Shown: positions 17,499 to 27,737, counted from the stretch's first letter. The stretch: 64,000 bases of DNA from Myxococcales bacterium (GCA_024640845.1 JAHEEE010000005.1:28922-92921), one strand, 5' to 3'. Numbers and translations: made by a program. The notes: generated by a model from the letters alone, not told the origin.

Positions 17499-18014
17499 AG
17501 AGCTCACTGCAGGGACGAAGCCGTTCCTGGACACTCGGCTCGCACGGCGGGTGATCAGCCTTCCGTCGAGCTCCGCCGGTCCGAAGCCAACAGGTTGGGC
17601 CAGGCCGCTCCCGATCGAGGGCGACACTCGCCTTCGACCCGTGAGCTGCTGCGGATCGCCCGTCGGCGGGACGATGTATGCGAGGCTGTTCCCGACCGAT
17701 GCACCCACCACGACCCCTCGTTGCACGAGCATGACGAGCGCGCTGGTCTCCCCTGCTTCCTGGTCGCTGAAGATGACGTGATCGATCGTCTCGAGGATCA
17801 TCACCCAGTCCGCCGGGTCTTCGGGGAGCGCGCCTGCTCTGAAGCATCGGGCAAGCTCGTCAACCGTTCGCGCCGCCGCGGTCTGCGCCGCCCAACCTGA
17901 ATCTGCTCCATCCGCGAGCGCGATCAACGTCCGATGCGCATCTCTCAGAACCGAGAGCCTGTCGTGACTCGTGTCTTCTATGGGTCGCGCGTTGCCATCG
18001 ATCTCTAATTTCAT
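17472..18014 (-). CDS. PP2C-like phosphatase, divergent or truncated
   Basis: A 180-residue protein with the outline of a PP2C-type Ser/Thr phosphatase: ALADGADSGWAAQTAAART matches the DGxGG-type metal motif, and VVGASVGNSLAYIV matches the usual VGDSRAY block. The metal-binding Asp of the latter is Asn here, the N-terminal NED motif is absent, and the final SDGL motif cannot be found before a scrambled C-terminus (RLITRRASRVSRNG). It is probably inactive or a decaying copy. The last 27 bases overlap the patatin gene end. Confidence 0.55.
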   Translation of the reverse strand: MKLEIDGNARPIEDTSHDRLSVLRDAHRTLIALADGADSGWAAQTAAARTVDELARCFRAGALPEDPADWVMILETIDHVIFSDQEAGETSALVMLVQRGVVVGASVGNSLAYIVPPTGDPQQLTGRRRVSPSIGSGLAQPVGFGPAELDGRLITRRASRVSRNGFVPAVSSSGDRACLQ

Positions 18015-18141
18015 TGGGCCCCCAGACGCTAGTGTCTATTGCTGGCAACGGGTCCAGGTTACACTCTATTCCGTATTCGCTGTGCTCCGGTCGTTTGACG
18101 AAATGGCAACGGGGATCCGCTGCCGCCGTCCTCAGCAGATC

Positions 18142-18981
18142 TCAGTGCGTACGGCGGGCGAACAGGCTCTCATCGAACCCGTTGCCGAAACGAATTCCTA
18201 CGCTGATTTCGTCGGTCCACTTGGCATCTTCGGTTACCTGCCCGGACCAGTCCGAGGCGGTGTAGCGCCGCTTCGTCGGGAGTAGCAAACCGTCTACACG
18301 CTCGTACTCGACCATCATGAGAAGCGGCTCTGTTTTCCCGAAGTCGAGTACCGTGAACAGAAATTGATCAACCCGCCAGCTGTTCGGATTGATGTAGAGA
18401 AGGTACGTGTCCGACACATCGCCGACGCCTGAGTCGAACGTCACCTTCACCAGCTCATACTCGGTATCGCCGACTTTCCTCCGTCCCGCGTATTCGTATT
18501 GTAGGCCCGGGTCGAGCAGCTTGAACGTCATCGCAAACCAGTAGAAGTTCGTCTTCCGAAGGAAGTCGGCCTTCTTGAGGCTGTCGGCGTCGCTGCTCTG
18601 AACGCCGGCAACCGTCTGCCAGGTGCTCCGGCCGTCGTACCCCTGAATGACGGGGCCCCTGCCGCCGGGGTTCAGGCCCTCGTACACGTCGTATCGCGCC
18701 CAGGACTTCTCTCCGTCGAACACATATCGTTCGACTGACACGTCGAGCGCGCCGGTTCCCCCGCGCCTGTAGAGGTAGGTATACTCGACGTCCGCCTTTT
18801 TCCTCAGCGCGTCGATGCCACCGGCATTCTCGACGACCTTGGCGACGAGCGCTTTGACATCAGGGGTGTCTGCGGCGAGCTCGCCGGTTGGTGCCGAGAG
18901 CATGGCGAGGCTCACTGCCGCGACGACCACGGCTCGAGCGGTGCCGTTTACCATCGATTTGCAGCGCATACGTTCCAGCAT
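18142..18981 (-). CDS. secreted protein, outer-membrane-lipoprotein-sorting-like
   Basis: About 279 residues with a signal peptide (VVVAAVSLAMLSAPTGELAA). The mature part is a run of beta strands with conserved aromatic positions (YTYLYRRGG, KSWARYDVYEG, YLLYINPNSWRVDQF, EYERVDGLLLPTKRRY). This is the layout of LolA/LolB-like and DUF6503-type periplasmic half-barrels that bind lipids or act as reporters. Family assignment is from pattern only. Candidate starts are ATG 18981 and ATG 18954; neither has a clear ribosome site. Confidence 0.6.
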   Translation of the reverse strand: MLERMRCKSMVNGTARAVVVAAVSLAMLSAPTGELAADTPDVKALVAKVVENAGGIDALRKKADVEYTYLYRRGGTGALDVSVERYVFDGEKSWARYDVYEGLNPGGRGPVIQGYDGRSTWQTVAGVQSSDADSLKKADFLRKTNFYWFAMTFKLLDPGLQYEYAGRRKVGDTEYELVKVTFDSGVGDVSDTYLLYINPNSWRVDQFLFTVLDFGKTEPLLMMVEYERVDGLLLPTKRRYTASDWSGQVTEDAKWTDEISVGIRFGNGFDESLFARRTH

Positions 18982-19091
18982 GGGTGCCCCGTGTCGATCC
19001 GCAACCCCGTCCTCGATGCGTCCGCGGAAAGATTTCGTGTATCCTGTCAGCGACTTGCGCGGAACTGGTACTGCGAGCACGCTCACGGTCC

Positions 19092-19973
19092 GTGACAGAA
19101 GAACGACAACTGGGTGAAGTTTCGACGTCGACGCGAAGCATGCCGAGGGACCAGCGTCGCGAGCGCTTTCTCGACTTGGAGGGCCGTGGTCGCATCCGCG
19201 TTGTCGAGTATCCGGGTCCCGAAAGCGCACCCACACTGATGTTGCTCCACGGCCTCGCCGCGACGGGCGCGCTCAACTGGCTCACCGCGTTCGACGAACT
19301 CGCCGAACGCTACCACGTCGTGGCCGTTGACCATCGAGGCCATGGCTATGGGATCCCCACGCGTCGCTTTCGATTGAAAGACTGCGCAGACGACGCCGTT
19401 GCTGTGGCGGATGCGCTCGGCATCCGGGAATTCATCGCGGTCGGCTATTCGATGGGCGGGCCCATCGCAAAGCTCTGTTGGAGTCGGCACCCCGAACGCG
19501 TTCGCGGCCTGGTGCTCTGCGCGACCGCGGGGCACTTCACGCCGGAGCGATATCCAGTGCTCACCCGCGCCGTCCTACCGGGAGCCGTCGTCGGCGCGCG
19601 CCTGGCGCCCAATCTCGTGCGGAGCCAGATCATCGAAGGCATGCTCCGAGACGTTCCTTCGCCGACGGCCAGAGAATTCGTGCGCAAAGAGATGTCGGGC
19701 GCCGACCCCGCAGCGCTCGCCCAGGCAACCCGTGCCGTCCTTCGTTTCTCGTCGCGCAATTGGGCTTCAGACATCAAGGTGCCCACGGCCGTGGTCGTAA
19801 CGACGCGGGACAAGATCGTCCCCACTCGCCGTCAGTATCGGCTCGCCGCGGCAATCCCTGGCGCCAAGCAGTTCGAAGTCGACGGAGATCACTTCGCCTG
19901 CGCAGACCGGCAAGGCAACTTCGTCTCGGAGCTGGTCGCCGCCTGCGACTACGTGAACGCGGCGGCCGCCTAG
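19092..19973 (+). CDS. alpha/beta hydrolase
   Basis: Alpha/beta-fold hydrolase of about 294 residues. Visible features are the oxyanion region LMLLHGLAATGALNW, the strand-turn VVAVDHRGHGYG, the nucleophile elbow GYSMGG with Ser, a catalytic-acid region (VVVTTRDKIVP) and the C-terminal VDGDHFAC with His. The cap region is moderate. Candidate starts are GTG 19092 and ATG 19140 (MPRDQRRERFLDL). The substrate is unknown. It is divergent from the gene at 18142 and convergent with selO. Confidence 0.85.
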   Translation: MTEERQLGEVSTSTRSMPRDQRRERFLDLEGRGRIRVVEYPGPESAPTLMLLHGLAATGALNWLTAFDELAERYHVVAVDHRGHGYGIPTRRFRLKDCADDAVAVADALGIREFIAVGYSMGGPIAKLCWSRHPERVRGLVLCATAGHFTPERYPVLTRAVLPGAVVGARLAPNLVRSQIIEGMLRDVPSPTAREFVRKEMSGADPAALAQATRAVLRFSSRNWASDIKVPTAVVVTTRDKIVPTRRQYRLAAAIPGAKQFEVDGDHFACADRQGNFVSELVAACDYVNAAAA

Positions 19974-19984
19974 CTCTGTCCGCA

Positions 19985-21484
19985 TCAGGTTCCGCAAAAC
20001 GTTTGCCGGACGACTTCCTCCGGTCGTGGTGGTGCGGCGTATCGTTGTTGTGAAGGCTGGTCGTCGAAGGGCGACGCAAGCACCTCGAGGAGTTGCTCGA
20101 ATGGCTCGAAATCATCCCTGGCGACAGCCGCGTCGATGGCCTCTTCCACTCGGTGATTGCGCGGGACGAAGGCGGGGCTCAGCGATCGCATGTCGTCTCG
20201 ACACTCCGCGGGAGAGCGCTCTCCTCGTTCGAGGCGATTTCGCCACGCGACGGCCCACTCATCGAACGCAGAGGGATCCTCGAACAAGCGGCGCACAATC
20301 TCGTCGTTGGCCGCACTCGGGCCGACGATCTCCGAAAGCCCGCGGAACGTGAGCGTGAAGTCCGCTTGGTTTTCCGCCATCCGCGCGAGCAGGGCCTCCG
20401 CAAGTGCAGCATCCCCCTCCTGCCTCTCGCTCAGCCCGAGCTTGCGCTCCAAGCCCGCTCGATAGAACGACTCGAACCGTTGAGGGAACGTCCCGAGAAG
20501 CTCTTGAGCCACAGCGACTGCCGTCTCCGGCTTGGTAGCGATGAGCGGCAGCAACGCGTTTGCCAGGCCCGCGAGATTCCAGTGCGCGATAGCGGGCTGA
20601 TTGCCGTATGCGTAGCGCCCCCAGCGGTCGATGGAGCTGTAGACCGTCTCGGGGTGATAATTGTCCATGAATGCACACGGGCCGTAGTCGATGGTTTCGC
20701 CCGCAACCGACATGTTGTCCGTGTTCATCACGCCGTGAATGAATCCGACGAGCTGCCACCGCGCGATCAGCTCTGCCTGGCGTTCCATCACGCCCGCCAG
20801 TAGGGCGAGGATCGGGTGTTCGGCCTCGGCGGCCTCGGGATAGTGCCGGGCAATCACGTGATTAGCGAGCAGTTGCAGCGCTTCCTCGTCGCGCCGCGCC
20901 GCAAAGAACTGAAACGTTCCCACGCGGATGTGGCTTTGCGCAATGCGGGTCAACACCGCGCCCGGTAAGTTGGTTTCCCGACGGATCTCGTCGCCGGTCG
21001 CGACCACCGCCAACGAGCGCGTGGTCGGGATTCCCAAAGCCCACATCGCTTCGCTGATGATGTACTCGCGCAGCACCGGGCCGAGCGCCGCTCGCCCGTC
21101 TCCGCTTCGCGAGAACGGTGTCGGGCCGGAGCCCTTGAGCTGCACGTCGCGCCGAACGCCGTTCCCATCGACGACCTCACCAAGAAGGATCGCCCGCCCG
21201 TCGCCGAGTTGCGGTACCCAGTTGCCAAACTGATAGCCGGCGTACGCCATCGCCAACGGCTCAGCGCCCTCAGGCACGCGATTGCCTGCCAACACTTCGA
21301 CTCCTTCCGGCATCCTCAAGCGCTGGGGGTCGAGCCCCAAGTCTCGCGCGAGCCCCTCGTTCAACCGGATTAATCGTGGCTCGGAGACCGGCGTCGGCGG
21401 CAGGCGTGCGAAGAAGCGCTCCGGCAGCTGGGCGTACTCGTTATCGAATAGGAACAACGGAGCTCGGTCCGCGGTGTCAGGCAT
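19985..21484 (-). CDS. selO: SelO-family protein adenylyltransferase
   Basis: The 499-residue protein has the SelO/YdiU pseudokinase-fold pattern: [84 protein letters not shown]. SelO uses flipped ATP to AMPylate proteins, in E. coli in redox-stress control. The C-terminus ends TFCGT, the position of the Cys or selenocysteine seen in many members; here the codon is Cys. The stop is 12 bases from the convergent hydrolase gene. Confidence 0.95.
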   Translation of the reverse strand: MPDTADRAPLFLFDNEYAQLPERFFARLPPTPVSEPRLIRLNEGLARDLGLDPQRLRMPEGVEVLAGNRVPEGAEPLAMAYAGYQFGNWVPQLGDGRAILLGEVVDGNGVRRDVQLKGSGPTPFSRSGDGRAALGPVLREYIISEAMWALGIPTTRSLAVVATGDEIRRETNLPGAVLTRIAQSHIRVGTFQFFAARRDEEALQLLANHVIARHYPEAAEAEHPILALLAGVMERQAELIARWQLVGFIHGVMNTDNMSVAGETIDYGPCAFMDNYHPETVYSSIDRWGRYAYGNQPAIAHWNLAGLANALLPLIATKPETAVAVAQELLGTFPQRFESFYRAGLERKLGLSERQEGDAALAEALLARMAENQADFTLTFRGLSEIVGPSAANDEIVRRLFEDPSAFDEWAVAWRNRLERGERSPAECRDDMRSLSPAFVPRNHRVEEAIDAAVARDDFEPFEQLLEVLASPFDDQPSQQRYAAPPRPEEVVRQTFCGT

Positions 21485-21695
21485 CGACCATATCTTGGGC
21501 TCGCACGCCCGTTCGCCAGTGGGCCTCGTTGCTGGAGATCAGAGTGCCGGCGATCGTCACATGCAACGCCGACCGTTCCACCTTCGGCGAGCTTCAACCG
21601 GGGCCGCCGTCACGGCGCGACGCGACCACGTCCTGGCTTCAGTCGCCGCTTCGCAGCAGGCTGTGCGCCAGACCTTTTCGCCCTAGAGTGTAGGC

Positions 21696-22316
21696 ATGCC
21701 CAATCTCAAGCTCACCTATTTCGACATTCACGGCGGTCGCGGGGAGCCCGCGCGGCTTGCCATGTTCATCGGAGGGGTCGCCTTCGAAGACGATCGGATC
21801 AGCTTCCAGGAGTTCGGTGCCAACCGCGATCGTTATCCGTTCAAGCGCGTGCCGCTGTTGACGATCGACGGCGTCGACCTCAGCCAGGGCAACACCATCA
21901 ACCGGTACGTCGCAAAGCTCGCCGGCCTCTATCCGACCGACGCGCTCGAGGCGGCGTACTGTGATGAGGTCATGGACGCCGTGGAAGACATCGTCTCTCA
22001 ACAGGTGGTCACGATGTCGATCAAGGACGAGGAGGAAAAGAAGGCCGCGCGCGAGGCACTCGCCGAAGGCCCGATCGCGCTCTATCTGCGCCAGCTGCAG
22101 GGGATGCTCGAGGCACGCGGTGGCGAGTATTTCGCGGACAGCAGGCTCACCGTGGCCGACCTCAAGGCAATGGTCTGGGTGCGCGGCTTGCGCGCCGGCA
22201 TCCTCGACTACGTGCCGACCGACCTCGCCGACGAGCTCGCGCCCAAGCTCGTCGAGCACCTTGCTCGTGTTCTCGCTCACCCGAAGGTTGCCGAGTACTA
22301 CGCCCGTTTCTCCTGA
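21696..22316 (+). CDS. glutathione S-transferase (sigma-like)
   Basis: Conjugates glutathione to electrophiles or isomerises substrates. 206 residues. The N-terminal thioredoxin-like domain opens LKLTYFDIHGGRGEPARL with Tyr near residue 8 as catalytic candidate, has VPLLTIDG with cis-Pro and Q-G-N-T-I-N-R-Y binding the gamma-glutamyl group. The C-terminal all-helical domain includes LTVADLKAMVW. The pattern is that of sigma/Nu-like GSTs. It is a single gene between selO and the cNMP-domain gene. Confidence 0.92.
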   Translation: MPNLKLTYFDIHGGRGEPARLAMFIGGVAFEDDRISFQEFGANRDRYPFKRVPLLTIDGVDLSQGNTINRYVAKLAGLYPTDALEAAYCDEVMDAVEDIVSQQVVTMSIKDEEEKKAAREALAEGPIALYLRQLQGMLEARGGEYFADSRLTVADLKAMVWVRGLRAGILDYVPTDLADELAPKLVEHLARVLAHPKVAEYYARFS

Positions 22317-22444
22317 GCGAGCGTCCGTCGCCCACCGAAGAAGGCGTGGGGATGTGAGGCAGATCGCAGGGCGTGGCGATCGAGTGCGCCCGGGTCGAAT
22401 TAAGCCGCTAGGGTGAAATGCGAAACTGGTTCCGGGGGGGACTG

Positions 22445-23788
22445 ATGTTCAAGAAGCCAAGCAAAACGACGAATCCCCGCGCGCAACTCGGCAGAGCGCT
22501 CAAGGCGGAGCGCCTCGATGAGGCGCTCGGCCTCTACGAGCAGATCGAGAAGCAAGCGCCTGACGAGCCGCGCTGGTCTCATCGCAGAGGCGACTTGCTG
22601 CAACGGATGGGACGCAAAGCCGACGCGGTGCTCGCATACGAGCGCGCTGTGGATCTATATGCGGCCAAGGGCTTCGTCGCCCGCGCCGCGGCGATGGCAA
22701 AGCTGATCATCGCGATGGACCCTAGCCGAGGTGACGTCCTCGACCGCGTCGATCCGCAGGCTGCGCGCAGGCTCCATCGTCAGAACCGTGCGCTCATCGT
22801 CACCGCGGACGAGGCGCCTACCGCCGACTACGAGGCCCCGCCCACCGATACGCAAAGCCTGATCACCGATGCGCTTCCGCTGATCAGCGACCGCCAAGCT
22901 CCACGTGGCGAAACACGATTCACCAAACCAGAGAAGACCGAAGACATTACGCTCGACTTCACGGAGATGGAGCTCCTCGAGCAGCCCGCGCCTCCCGAGT
23001 CGCTGGTCAGCCAACGTCCAAGCGCAGCTGCCCTCGCGCAGCTACCCTCGATGCCGCTATTTGCAGAGGTGCCACGGCGGGTGCTTCAGGCGCTCGTGAA
23101 GGAATCCACGTTAATCGATATCGAGGATGGGCAACGGCTGACGACCGCAGGGGCAAGCGCTGATGCCCTGTACGTCTTGGTCGAGGGCAATGCCGTCGGG
23201 CGACGGGAGGTCGACCACCAGAATCTTCTGCTTGGCGAGGGCGATGTCGCCGGCGTCTCCTGCCTCCTCTCGAACGTCAGCTATGCCGAAGAGGTCATCG
23301 CGTGTGGCAGGGTCCGCGCGCTCCGGATCGGCAAGCCGCTCCTCGACGCGCTGGTGCGAAAGCATCCGCCATTTGGCGACGTGCTTCTCGAGGTCCTGAG
23401 CCGGAGGATGATCGCTACCTTGCTCCGGACCAATGCGATCTTCACGGGCTTCGACCGCAGCACGAGAGCGAACATCGCCCGGCTCTTCGAAGTGCGGCGC
23501 GCCCGCGCAGGTATCCGCCTCGTCGAGGCAGGAAAGCGCTCGGACGGCATGTACCTTCCGCTTCACGGGCGCCTCATCGTGAGAGCTCCGAGCGGCAAGC
23601 GGCTCGGCACGATGGAGCTCGGCCTCGCGATCGGCCAAGATTCGCTGCTGACGCGCGAACCCTCGCGAATCACGGTAGAAGCACGGAGCGACGTTCTCGT
23701 CTTGCGCATGCCAGTCGAGCGGTTCAGCAAGCTTCTGATGAAGCGCCCGGACATCGTCCAACGCTTCCAAATCACCCGCCCCAGATAG
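22445..23788 (+). CDS. TPR plus two cyclic-nucleotide-binding-like domains
   Basis: A 447-residue cytoplasmic protein. Residues 10-70 look like a TPR-type helical pair (LDEALGLYEQIEKQAPDEPRW, KADAVLAYERAVDLY). Residues 200-300 and 320-430 each resemble a cNMP-binding jelly roll (LYVLVEGNAVGRREV; MYLPLHGRLIVRAPSGKRLG). No HTH follows, so it is not a standard CRP regulator. The start ATG 22445 is preferred because it follows a GGGGGGG ribosome site at 5-base spacing. It may be a signalling scaffold. Confidence 0.75.
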   Translation: MFKKPSKTTNPRAQLGRALKAERLDEALGLYEQIEKQAPDEPRWSHRRGDLLQRMGRKADAVLAYERAVDLYAAKGFVARAAAMAKLIIAMDPSRGDVLDRVDPQAARRLHRQNRALIVTADEAPTADYEAPPTDTQSLITDALPLISDRQAPRGETRFTKPEKTEDITLDFTEMELLEQPAPPESLVSQRPSAAALAQLPSMPLFAEVPRRVLQALVKESTLIDIEDGQRLTTAGASADALYVLVEGNAVGRREVDHQNLLLGEGDVAGVSCLLSNVSYAEEVIACGRVRALRIGKPLLDALVRKHPPFGDVLLEVLSRRMIATLLRTNAIFTGFDRSTRANIARLFEVRRARAGIRLVEAGKRSDGMYLPLHGRLIVRAPSGKRLGTMELGLAIGQDSLLTREPSRITVEARSDVLVLRMPVERFSKLLMKRPDIVQRFQITRPR

Positions 23789-23829
23789 GGACACGCTGCG
23801 CCCCTACAGACCCAATCGCATAATCCCGC

Positions 23830-24540
23830 TTGGACAGCTCCGATCCCAGTGCCCCACGGCCTCCGGCAACCCCGACTTCGATCGCGGTCATTCACCACGA
23901 TGACGCGATCGTAGTCGTCGACAAACCCTCTGGACTCTCGGTCCACAGAGGCGACGACCAGGGCACGACGTTCGCGCTGAATCTAACGCGAGATGCCATT
24001 GGCCAGTGGGTTTACCCGGTGCATCGGCTCGACCGCGCGACGAGCGGTGTTCTCGTATTTGCGCTCTCGTCGGTGCACGCCCGTACGCTTCAGGGCTCCT
24101 TCGATGTCCGAGATGTCGATAAGACATACATCGCGCTCGTCCGCGGCAAGCCTCCGTCACACGGCGTCATCGACAGCCCGATGGAGAAGCGCGAGGGAGG
24201 CCCCAAAGTAGCCGCGGTGACCGAGTATGAAACCTTATTCATCTCCGACGTCGTGCGCGTTTCACTCGTCGCGGCGCGGCCAAGCACTGGCCGGCGCCAC
24301 CAGATTCGCCGCCACCTCCGACGCATCAATCACCCTGTGGCCGGCGATGTCCGCTATGGTAAGGGCGGTGAGAATCGAGCGTATCGCGCCGAGCTCGGGC
24401 TCTACCGTCTCGCGCTCCACGCGAAACAGCTCTCGTTTCCGCACCCCGCCACGGGCGAGCAGGTCAGCTACGAGAGCCGCCTTCCTCGAGACTTGTCCGA
24501 GCCGCTGCGTCGGGCCGGCGTCCCCGAAGAGTTGCTCTAG
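23830..24540 (+). CDS. truC: tRNA pseudouridine synthase (TruC/RluA family)
   Basis: Isomerises uridine in tRNA or rRNA. 236 residues. The catalytic motif HRLDRATSG is present with its Asp, and RPSTGRRHQIRRHL, NHPVAGDVRYG are typical for the RluA/TruC group. Its small size and lack of an S4 domain fit TruC (U65 of tRNA) best; the exact site is inferred. The start may be TTG 23830, since no ATG is available near the conserved N-terminus; the exact start is uncertain. It is convergent with the dehydrogenase gene. Confidence 0.82.
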   Translation: MDSSDPSAPRPPATPTSIAVIHHDDAIVVVDKPSGLSVHRGDDQGTTFALNLTRDAIGQWVYPVHRLDRATSGVLVFALSSVHARTLQGSFDVRDVDKTYIALVRGKPPSHGVIDSPMEKREGGPKVAAVTEYETLFISDVVRVSLVAARPSTGRRHQIRRHLRRINHPVAGDVRYGKGGENRAYRAELGLYRLALHAKQLSFPHPATGEQVSYESRLPRDLSEPLRRAGVPEELL

Positions 24541-24545
24541 AGACG

Positions 24546-25826
24546 CTAGGGGAAGATCCCTCGCTCAGCGTACGCGATCGCCAGGCTCTCGAGCGCCAAC
24601 CCGTATGCGGCCGTGCGCATGTCGATGCCGTGCTTCTCCGCAAAGAACATCGTGCGCTGATAGCCCCGACGCATGACGTGCATGAGGCCCGCGTCGACCT
24701 TTTCGACGTCCCAGTGCTCGCTGTTCCGGTTCTGCACCCACTCGTAGTAGCTCACAGTCACGCCGCCGGAGTTCGCCAGAACGTCCGGGATGATGGGGAT
24801 GCCGCGCTCTGCGAGCACCGCCTCGCCGTCGGGATTCACAGGTCCGTTCGCCCCTTCGGCAACGAGCTTCACCTGCAAGGCGTTGGCCTCGGCCGCGCCG
24901 ACCTGGTTTTCGAGCGCGGCCGGGATGAACAAGTCCGCAGCGGTCTCGAAGAACTCAGCGCGCGAGATCTTTTCGCCGCGCGGATAACCCTCGATCGAGC
25001 CGTGGGCTTTTACGTGCTCGCTGAGCTTGGGCGCGTTGAAGCCCTCCTCGTTTCGGAGGTATCCGGTGTGGTCACCGGTAGCGATGGTCGCGACGCCGAG
25101 CTTGGCGAGGAGCCCCGCCGTGTGCGACCCGACGTTGCCAAACCCCTGGACGATTGCGGTGGCGCCTTCGAGGTTCAAGCGGTTGTCTCTCGCCCACTCC
25201 CTAATGCAGTGGACGACACCTTGACCAGTCGCGCGCTCTCGACCTTCGGACCCTCCCGACGTGATCGACTTCCCTGTCACCACAGCCCGCTGGTCGCTCT
25301 TCTCGTTGTTACCGCCGGTGTTCATGAACGTGTCCATCATCCAGACCATCGTCTGCGCATTGGTGCCGACATCGGGCGCGGGGATGTCGTGCGACGGTCC
25401 GATGTTGGAGCTGAGCGAGTGGGTGAATCGTCGCGTGATCCTCCGAAGCTCATCTTCGCTGTGGTCTCGCGGATTGAACTTGATGCCGCCTTTGGCGCCG
25501 CCGAATGGAATGCCCATCAGTGCGGACTTCCAAGTCATCTGCGCGGCGAGGGCCTTCAGCTCGTCGAGCGAGACATCCTGATGATACCGGATGCCGCCCT
25601 TGAACGGCCCGAGGATGTTGTTGTGCTGAATTCGATAGCCTTTGAAGAGCCTCATGGTGTCGTCGTCCATGCGAACTGGGAAATGGACGATGAGCTCGTT
25701 CTTGGGCTCCGCGAGAATCGTCCTGACGTGGTCGGGCAAACCGACGACGTCCGCGGCCTGATTCAAATAGCCTTGGACGATTTCGAAGAACGGATAGTGC
25801 GCGGGCGGGACAGACAACCGATACAT
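24546..25826 (-). CDS. gdhA: Glu/Leu/Phe/Val dehydrogenase (glutamate dehydrogenase)
   Basis: Oxidative deamination of glutamate (or a branched-chain amino acid) using NAD(P). The 426 residues match the hexameric GDH family: KGGIRYHQDVSLDELKALA, the catalytic Lys in PFGGAKGGIKFNP, DIPAPDVGTNAQTM, a Rossmann fingerprint GFGNVGS, and EGANGP. The length and ANSGGVTVSYYEWVQN block favour glutamate dehydrogenase. It is transcribed divergently from the amidohydrolase gene with about 140 bases between them. Confidence 0.93.
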   Translation of the reverse strand: MYRLSVPPAHYPFFEIVQGYLNQAADVVGLPDHVRTILAEPKNELIVHFPVRMDDDTMRLFKGYRIQHNNILGPFKGGIRYHQDVSLDELKALAAQMTWKSALMGIPFGGAKGGIKFNPRDHSEDELRRITRRFTHSLSSNIGPSHDIPAPDVGTNAQTMVWMMDTFMNTGGNNEKSDQRAVVTGKSITSGGSEGRERATGQGVVHCIREWARDNRLNLEGATAIVQGFGNVGSHTAGLLAKLGVATIATGDHTGYLRNEEGFNAPKLSEHVKAHGSIEGYPRGEKISRAEFFETAADLFIPAALENQVGAAEANALQVKLVAEGANGPVNPDGEAVLAERGIPIIPDVLANSGGVTVSYYEWVQNRNSEHWDVEKVDAGLMHVMRRGYQRTMFFAEKHGIDMRTAAYGLALESLAIAYAERGIFP

Positions 25827-25970
25827 ATCCCGCGCATGCTACCCGCACCGCCGCATTCCGACACGAAAAAACGCGCTCCGCCCGGTGCTCGAGGCACAGC
25901 ATAGAAGCCGGGAGGTGCTTGCGGTATGGTTCCCAGCCATGGGTGTGGTCGAAGGCCTAAGAGGTCCGGC

Positions 25971-27692
25971 GTGCGAGCTTTGAAGTGGATCTTGGGCTCG
26001 CTCTTGGGGGTCCTGTTGCTCGTCGCCGTGATCGCCGCGGTCGTTTGGTCGAAGCTCCATCCGTCCCCCCCGGACGTTCAGGTCTGGCACAACGGCAACG
26101 TGTTGACGATGGACGCGCAAGGCAGCGTTGCGATGGCGATCGCGATTGAGGGAGATCGAATCGTTGCGGTCGGCGACGATGACGACGTCCAACGCTGGAT
26201 GAACGCCTCCGATACGGTGATCGACCTAGGGGGTCGCACCGTGGTTCCCGGCTTCATCGAAGGACACGGTCACTTTCCCGGAGCAGGTCTTGAAGCTGTT
26301 GCCGCGGACCTCAACAGTCCTCCGATCGGCAGCGTAACGAACGTCGAAGAGGCGATCGATGCCCTTCGTGAGGTGGACGCAGTGCAGCCTGGCACTGGGT
26401 GGGTCGTCGGTTTGGGCTACGACGACACCATGCTCGCAGAGAAACGGCACCTGAAGAGAGATGACTTGGACGAGGTGAGCACGACTCGTCCGGTCGTTGC
26501 GATTCACATCTCGGGGCACATGGTCGCGGCCAACTCGTTCGCGCTCGAGCGCTTCGGCATCGACGCCGACACGCCAGATCCCCCTGGCGGCGAAATCCGA
26601 CGCGACGAAGACGGTGAGCCGAACGGATTGCTTCTCGAGACCGCAGGGCGCCCGATGATTCTCGAGGCGCTGAAGCTCCCGCCGCTTCAACAAGTAGCAG
26701 TGGTCCGCGCTGCGGTGGACGCGTACGCGCGGGAAGGCTTCACCACCGTCCAGAACGGGCTCGCAAACAAGGAGCAGCTCGAGGGCATGAGCATGGGCTC
26801 GAAAGTAGGCCTGATTCCGTTGCGCGTCGTTGCGTGGCCGGCCGAGGAGCTAGCCCTCGAGGCGATCGCGTCCGGGTTGGACCTCGAGGCGTACGCCACC
26901 GATCGCATGCACATCGGGGCAGTAAAGTTTGTCGGCGACGGCTCGATACAGGGTTACACCGGATACCTCAGCGAGCCCTACCACGTTCTCGGCGAGCACC
27001 CGGAAGGGTACCGCGGCTATCCAAACATCGACGAAGCGACCATGCGGGAGCACGTGGAGCAGATCCACTGCGCGGGCTTTCAAATCGCAGTTCACGGCAA
27101 TGGCGACGCTGCGATCGATCAGTTCCTCGATTCCTGGGAAGCCGCCTTGCAAGCCTGTCCAGCCGAAGACCGCCGACCGATTCTGGTGCATGCGCAGATG
27201 TCGCGGCCCGATCAACTGGAGCGGATGAAGAGACTCGGCGTCGCGCCCACCTTCTTCAGCGCGCACGTCTACTACTGGGGCGATCGTCACCGCGACATCT
27301 TCCTGGGTCCGGAGCGGGCCTCCCGCATCAGCCCAGCGGCGTCGGCGGCTGCGCTCGGACTTCGCTTCACCACCCACCTCGACGCGCCGGTCGTGCCGAT
27401 CGACTCACGGCTTCAGCTCTGGGCCCCCGTGGCGCGAGAGACCTCGAGCGGTGAGCCTCTGGGTCTTGGTGAGCGCATCTCCGTCGAGCAATCGCTTCGG
27501 GCGATGACTATCGAAGCGGCGTGGCAGATGCATCTCGACGATGAGATCGGCTCCATCGAGCCCGGCAAGAAGGCCGACTTGGTCATCTTGTCCGACGATC
27601 CCGTAGGCCCTTCCACAGACCTCCTCGCGATCGACGTCGAGCGCACGGTGGTCGGCGGTGTCACGGTTTTTGAATCAGGCCGTGATCGATGA
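25971..27692 (+). CDS. membrane-anchored amidohydrolase (YtcJ-like)
   Basis: A 573-residue metal-dependent hydrolase. The N-terminus is one hydrophobic anchor (LLGVLLLVAVIAAVVW), then the amidohydrolase fold begins: metal-binding EGHGHFPG, GYDDTM, HGNGDAAID, VHAQMSRPDQ, and a C-terminal GSIEPGKKADLVIL composite domain. YtcJ-type members act on formamides or related C-N bonds; the substrate is unknown. GTG 25971 with AAGAGG ahead is preferred over an upstream frame to 25926. It may be periplasmic, tethered to the inner membrane. Confidence 0.85.
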   Translation: MRALKWILGSLLGVLLLVAVIAAVVWSKLHPSPPDVQVWHNGNVLTMDAQGSVAMAIAIEGDRIVAVGDDDDVQRWMNASDTVIDLGGRTVVPGFIEGHGHFPGAGLEAVAADLNSPPIGSVTNVEEAIDALREVDAVQPGTGWVVGLGYDDTMLAEKRHLKRDDLDEVSTTRPVVAIHISGHMVAANSFALERFGIDADTPDPPGGEIRRDEDGEPNGLLLETAGRPMILEALKLPPLQQVAVVRAAVDAYAREGFTTVQNGLANKEQLEGMSMGSKVGLIPLRVVAWPAEELALEAIASGLDLEAYATDRMHIGAVKFVGDGSIQGYTGYLSEPYHVLGEHPEGYRGYPNIDEATMREHVEQIHCAGFQIAVHGNGDAAIDQFLDSWEAALQACPAEDRRPILVHAQMSRPDQLERMKRLGVAPTFFSAHVYYWGDRHRDIFLGPERASRISPAASAAALGLRFTTHLDAPVVPIDSRLQLWAPVARETSSGEPLGLGERISVEQSLRAMTIEAAWQMHLDDEIGSIEPGKKADLVILSDDPVGPSTDLLAIDVERTVVGGVTVFESGRDR

Positions 27693-27737
27693 GCTCGCAG
27701 CGACCGCTGCGGACCCGCGCATCGGCGCAGTTCTGCT

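Noticed and set aside
24630..25904. Long open frame on + strand opposite the glutamate dehydrogenase gene
   Set aside because: It is the antisense shadow of a well-conserved gene; high GC at third positions keeps the opposite frame open, and the translation has no family pattern.
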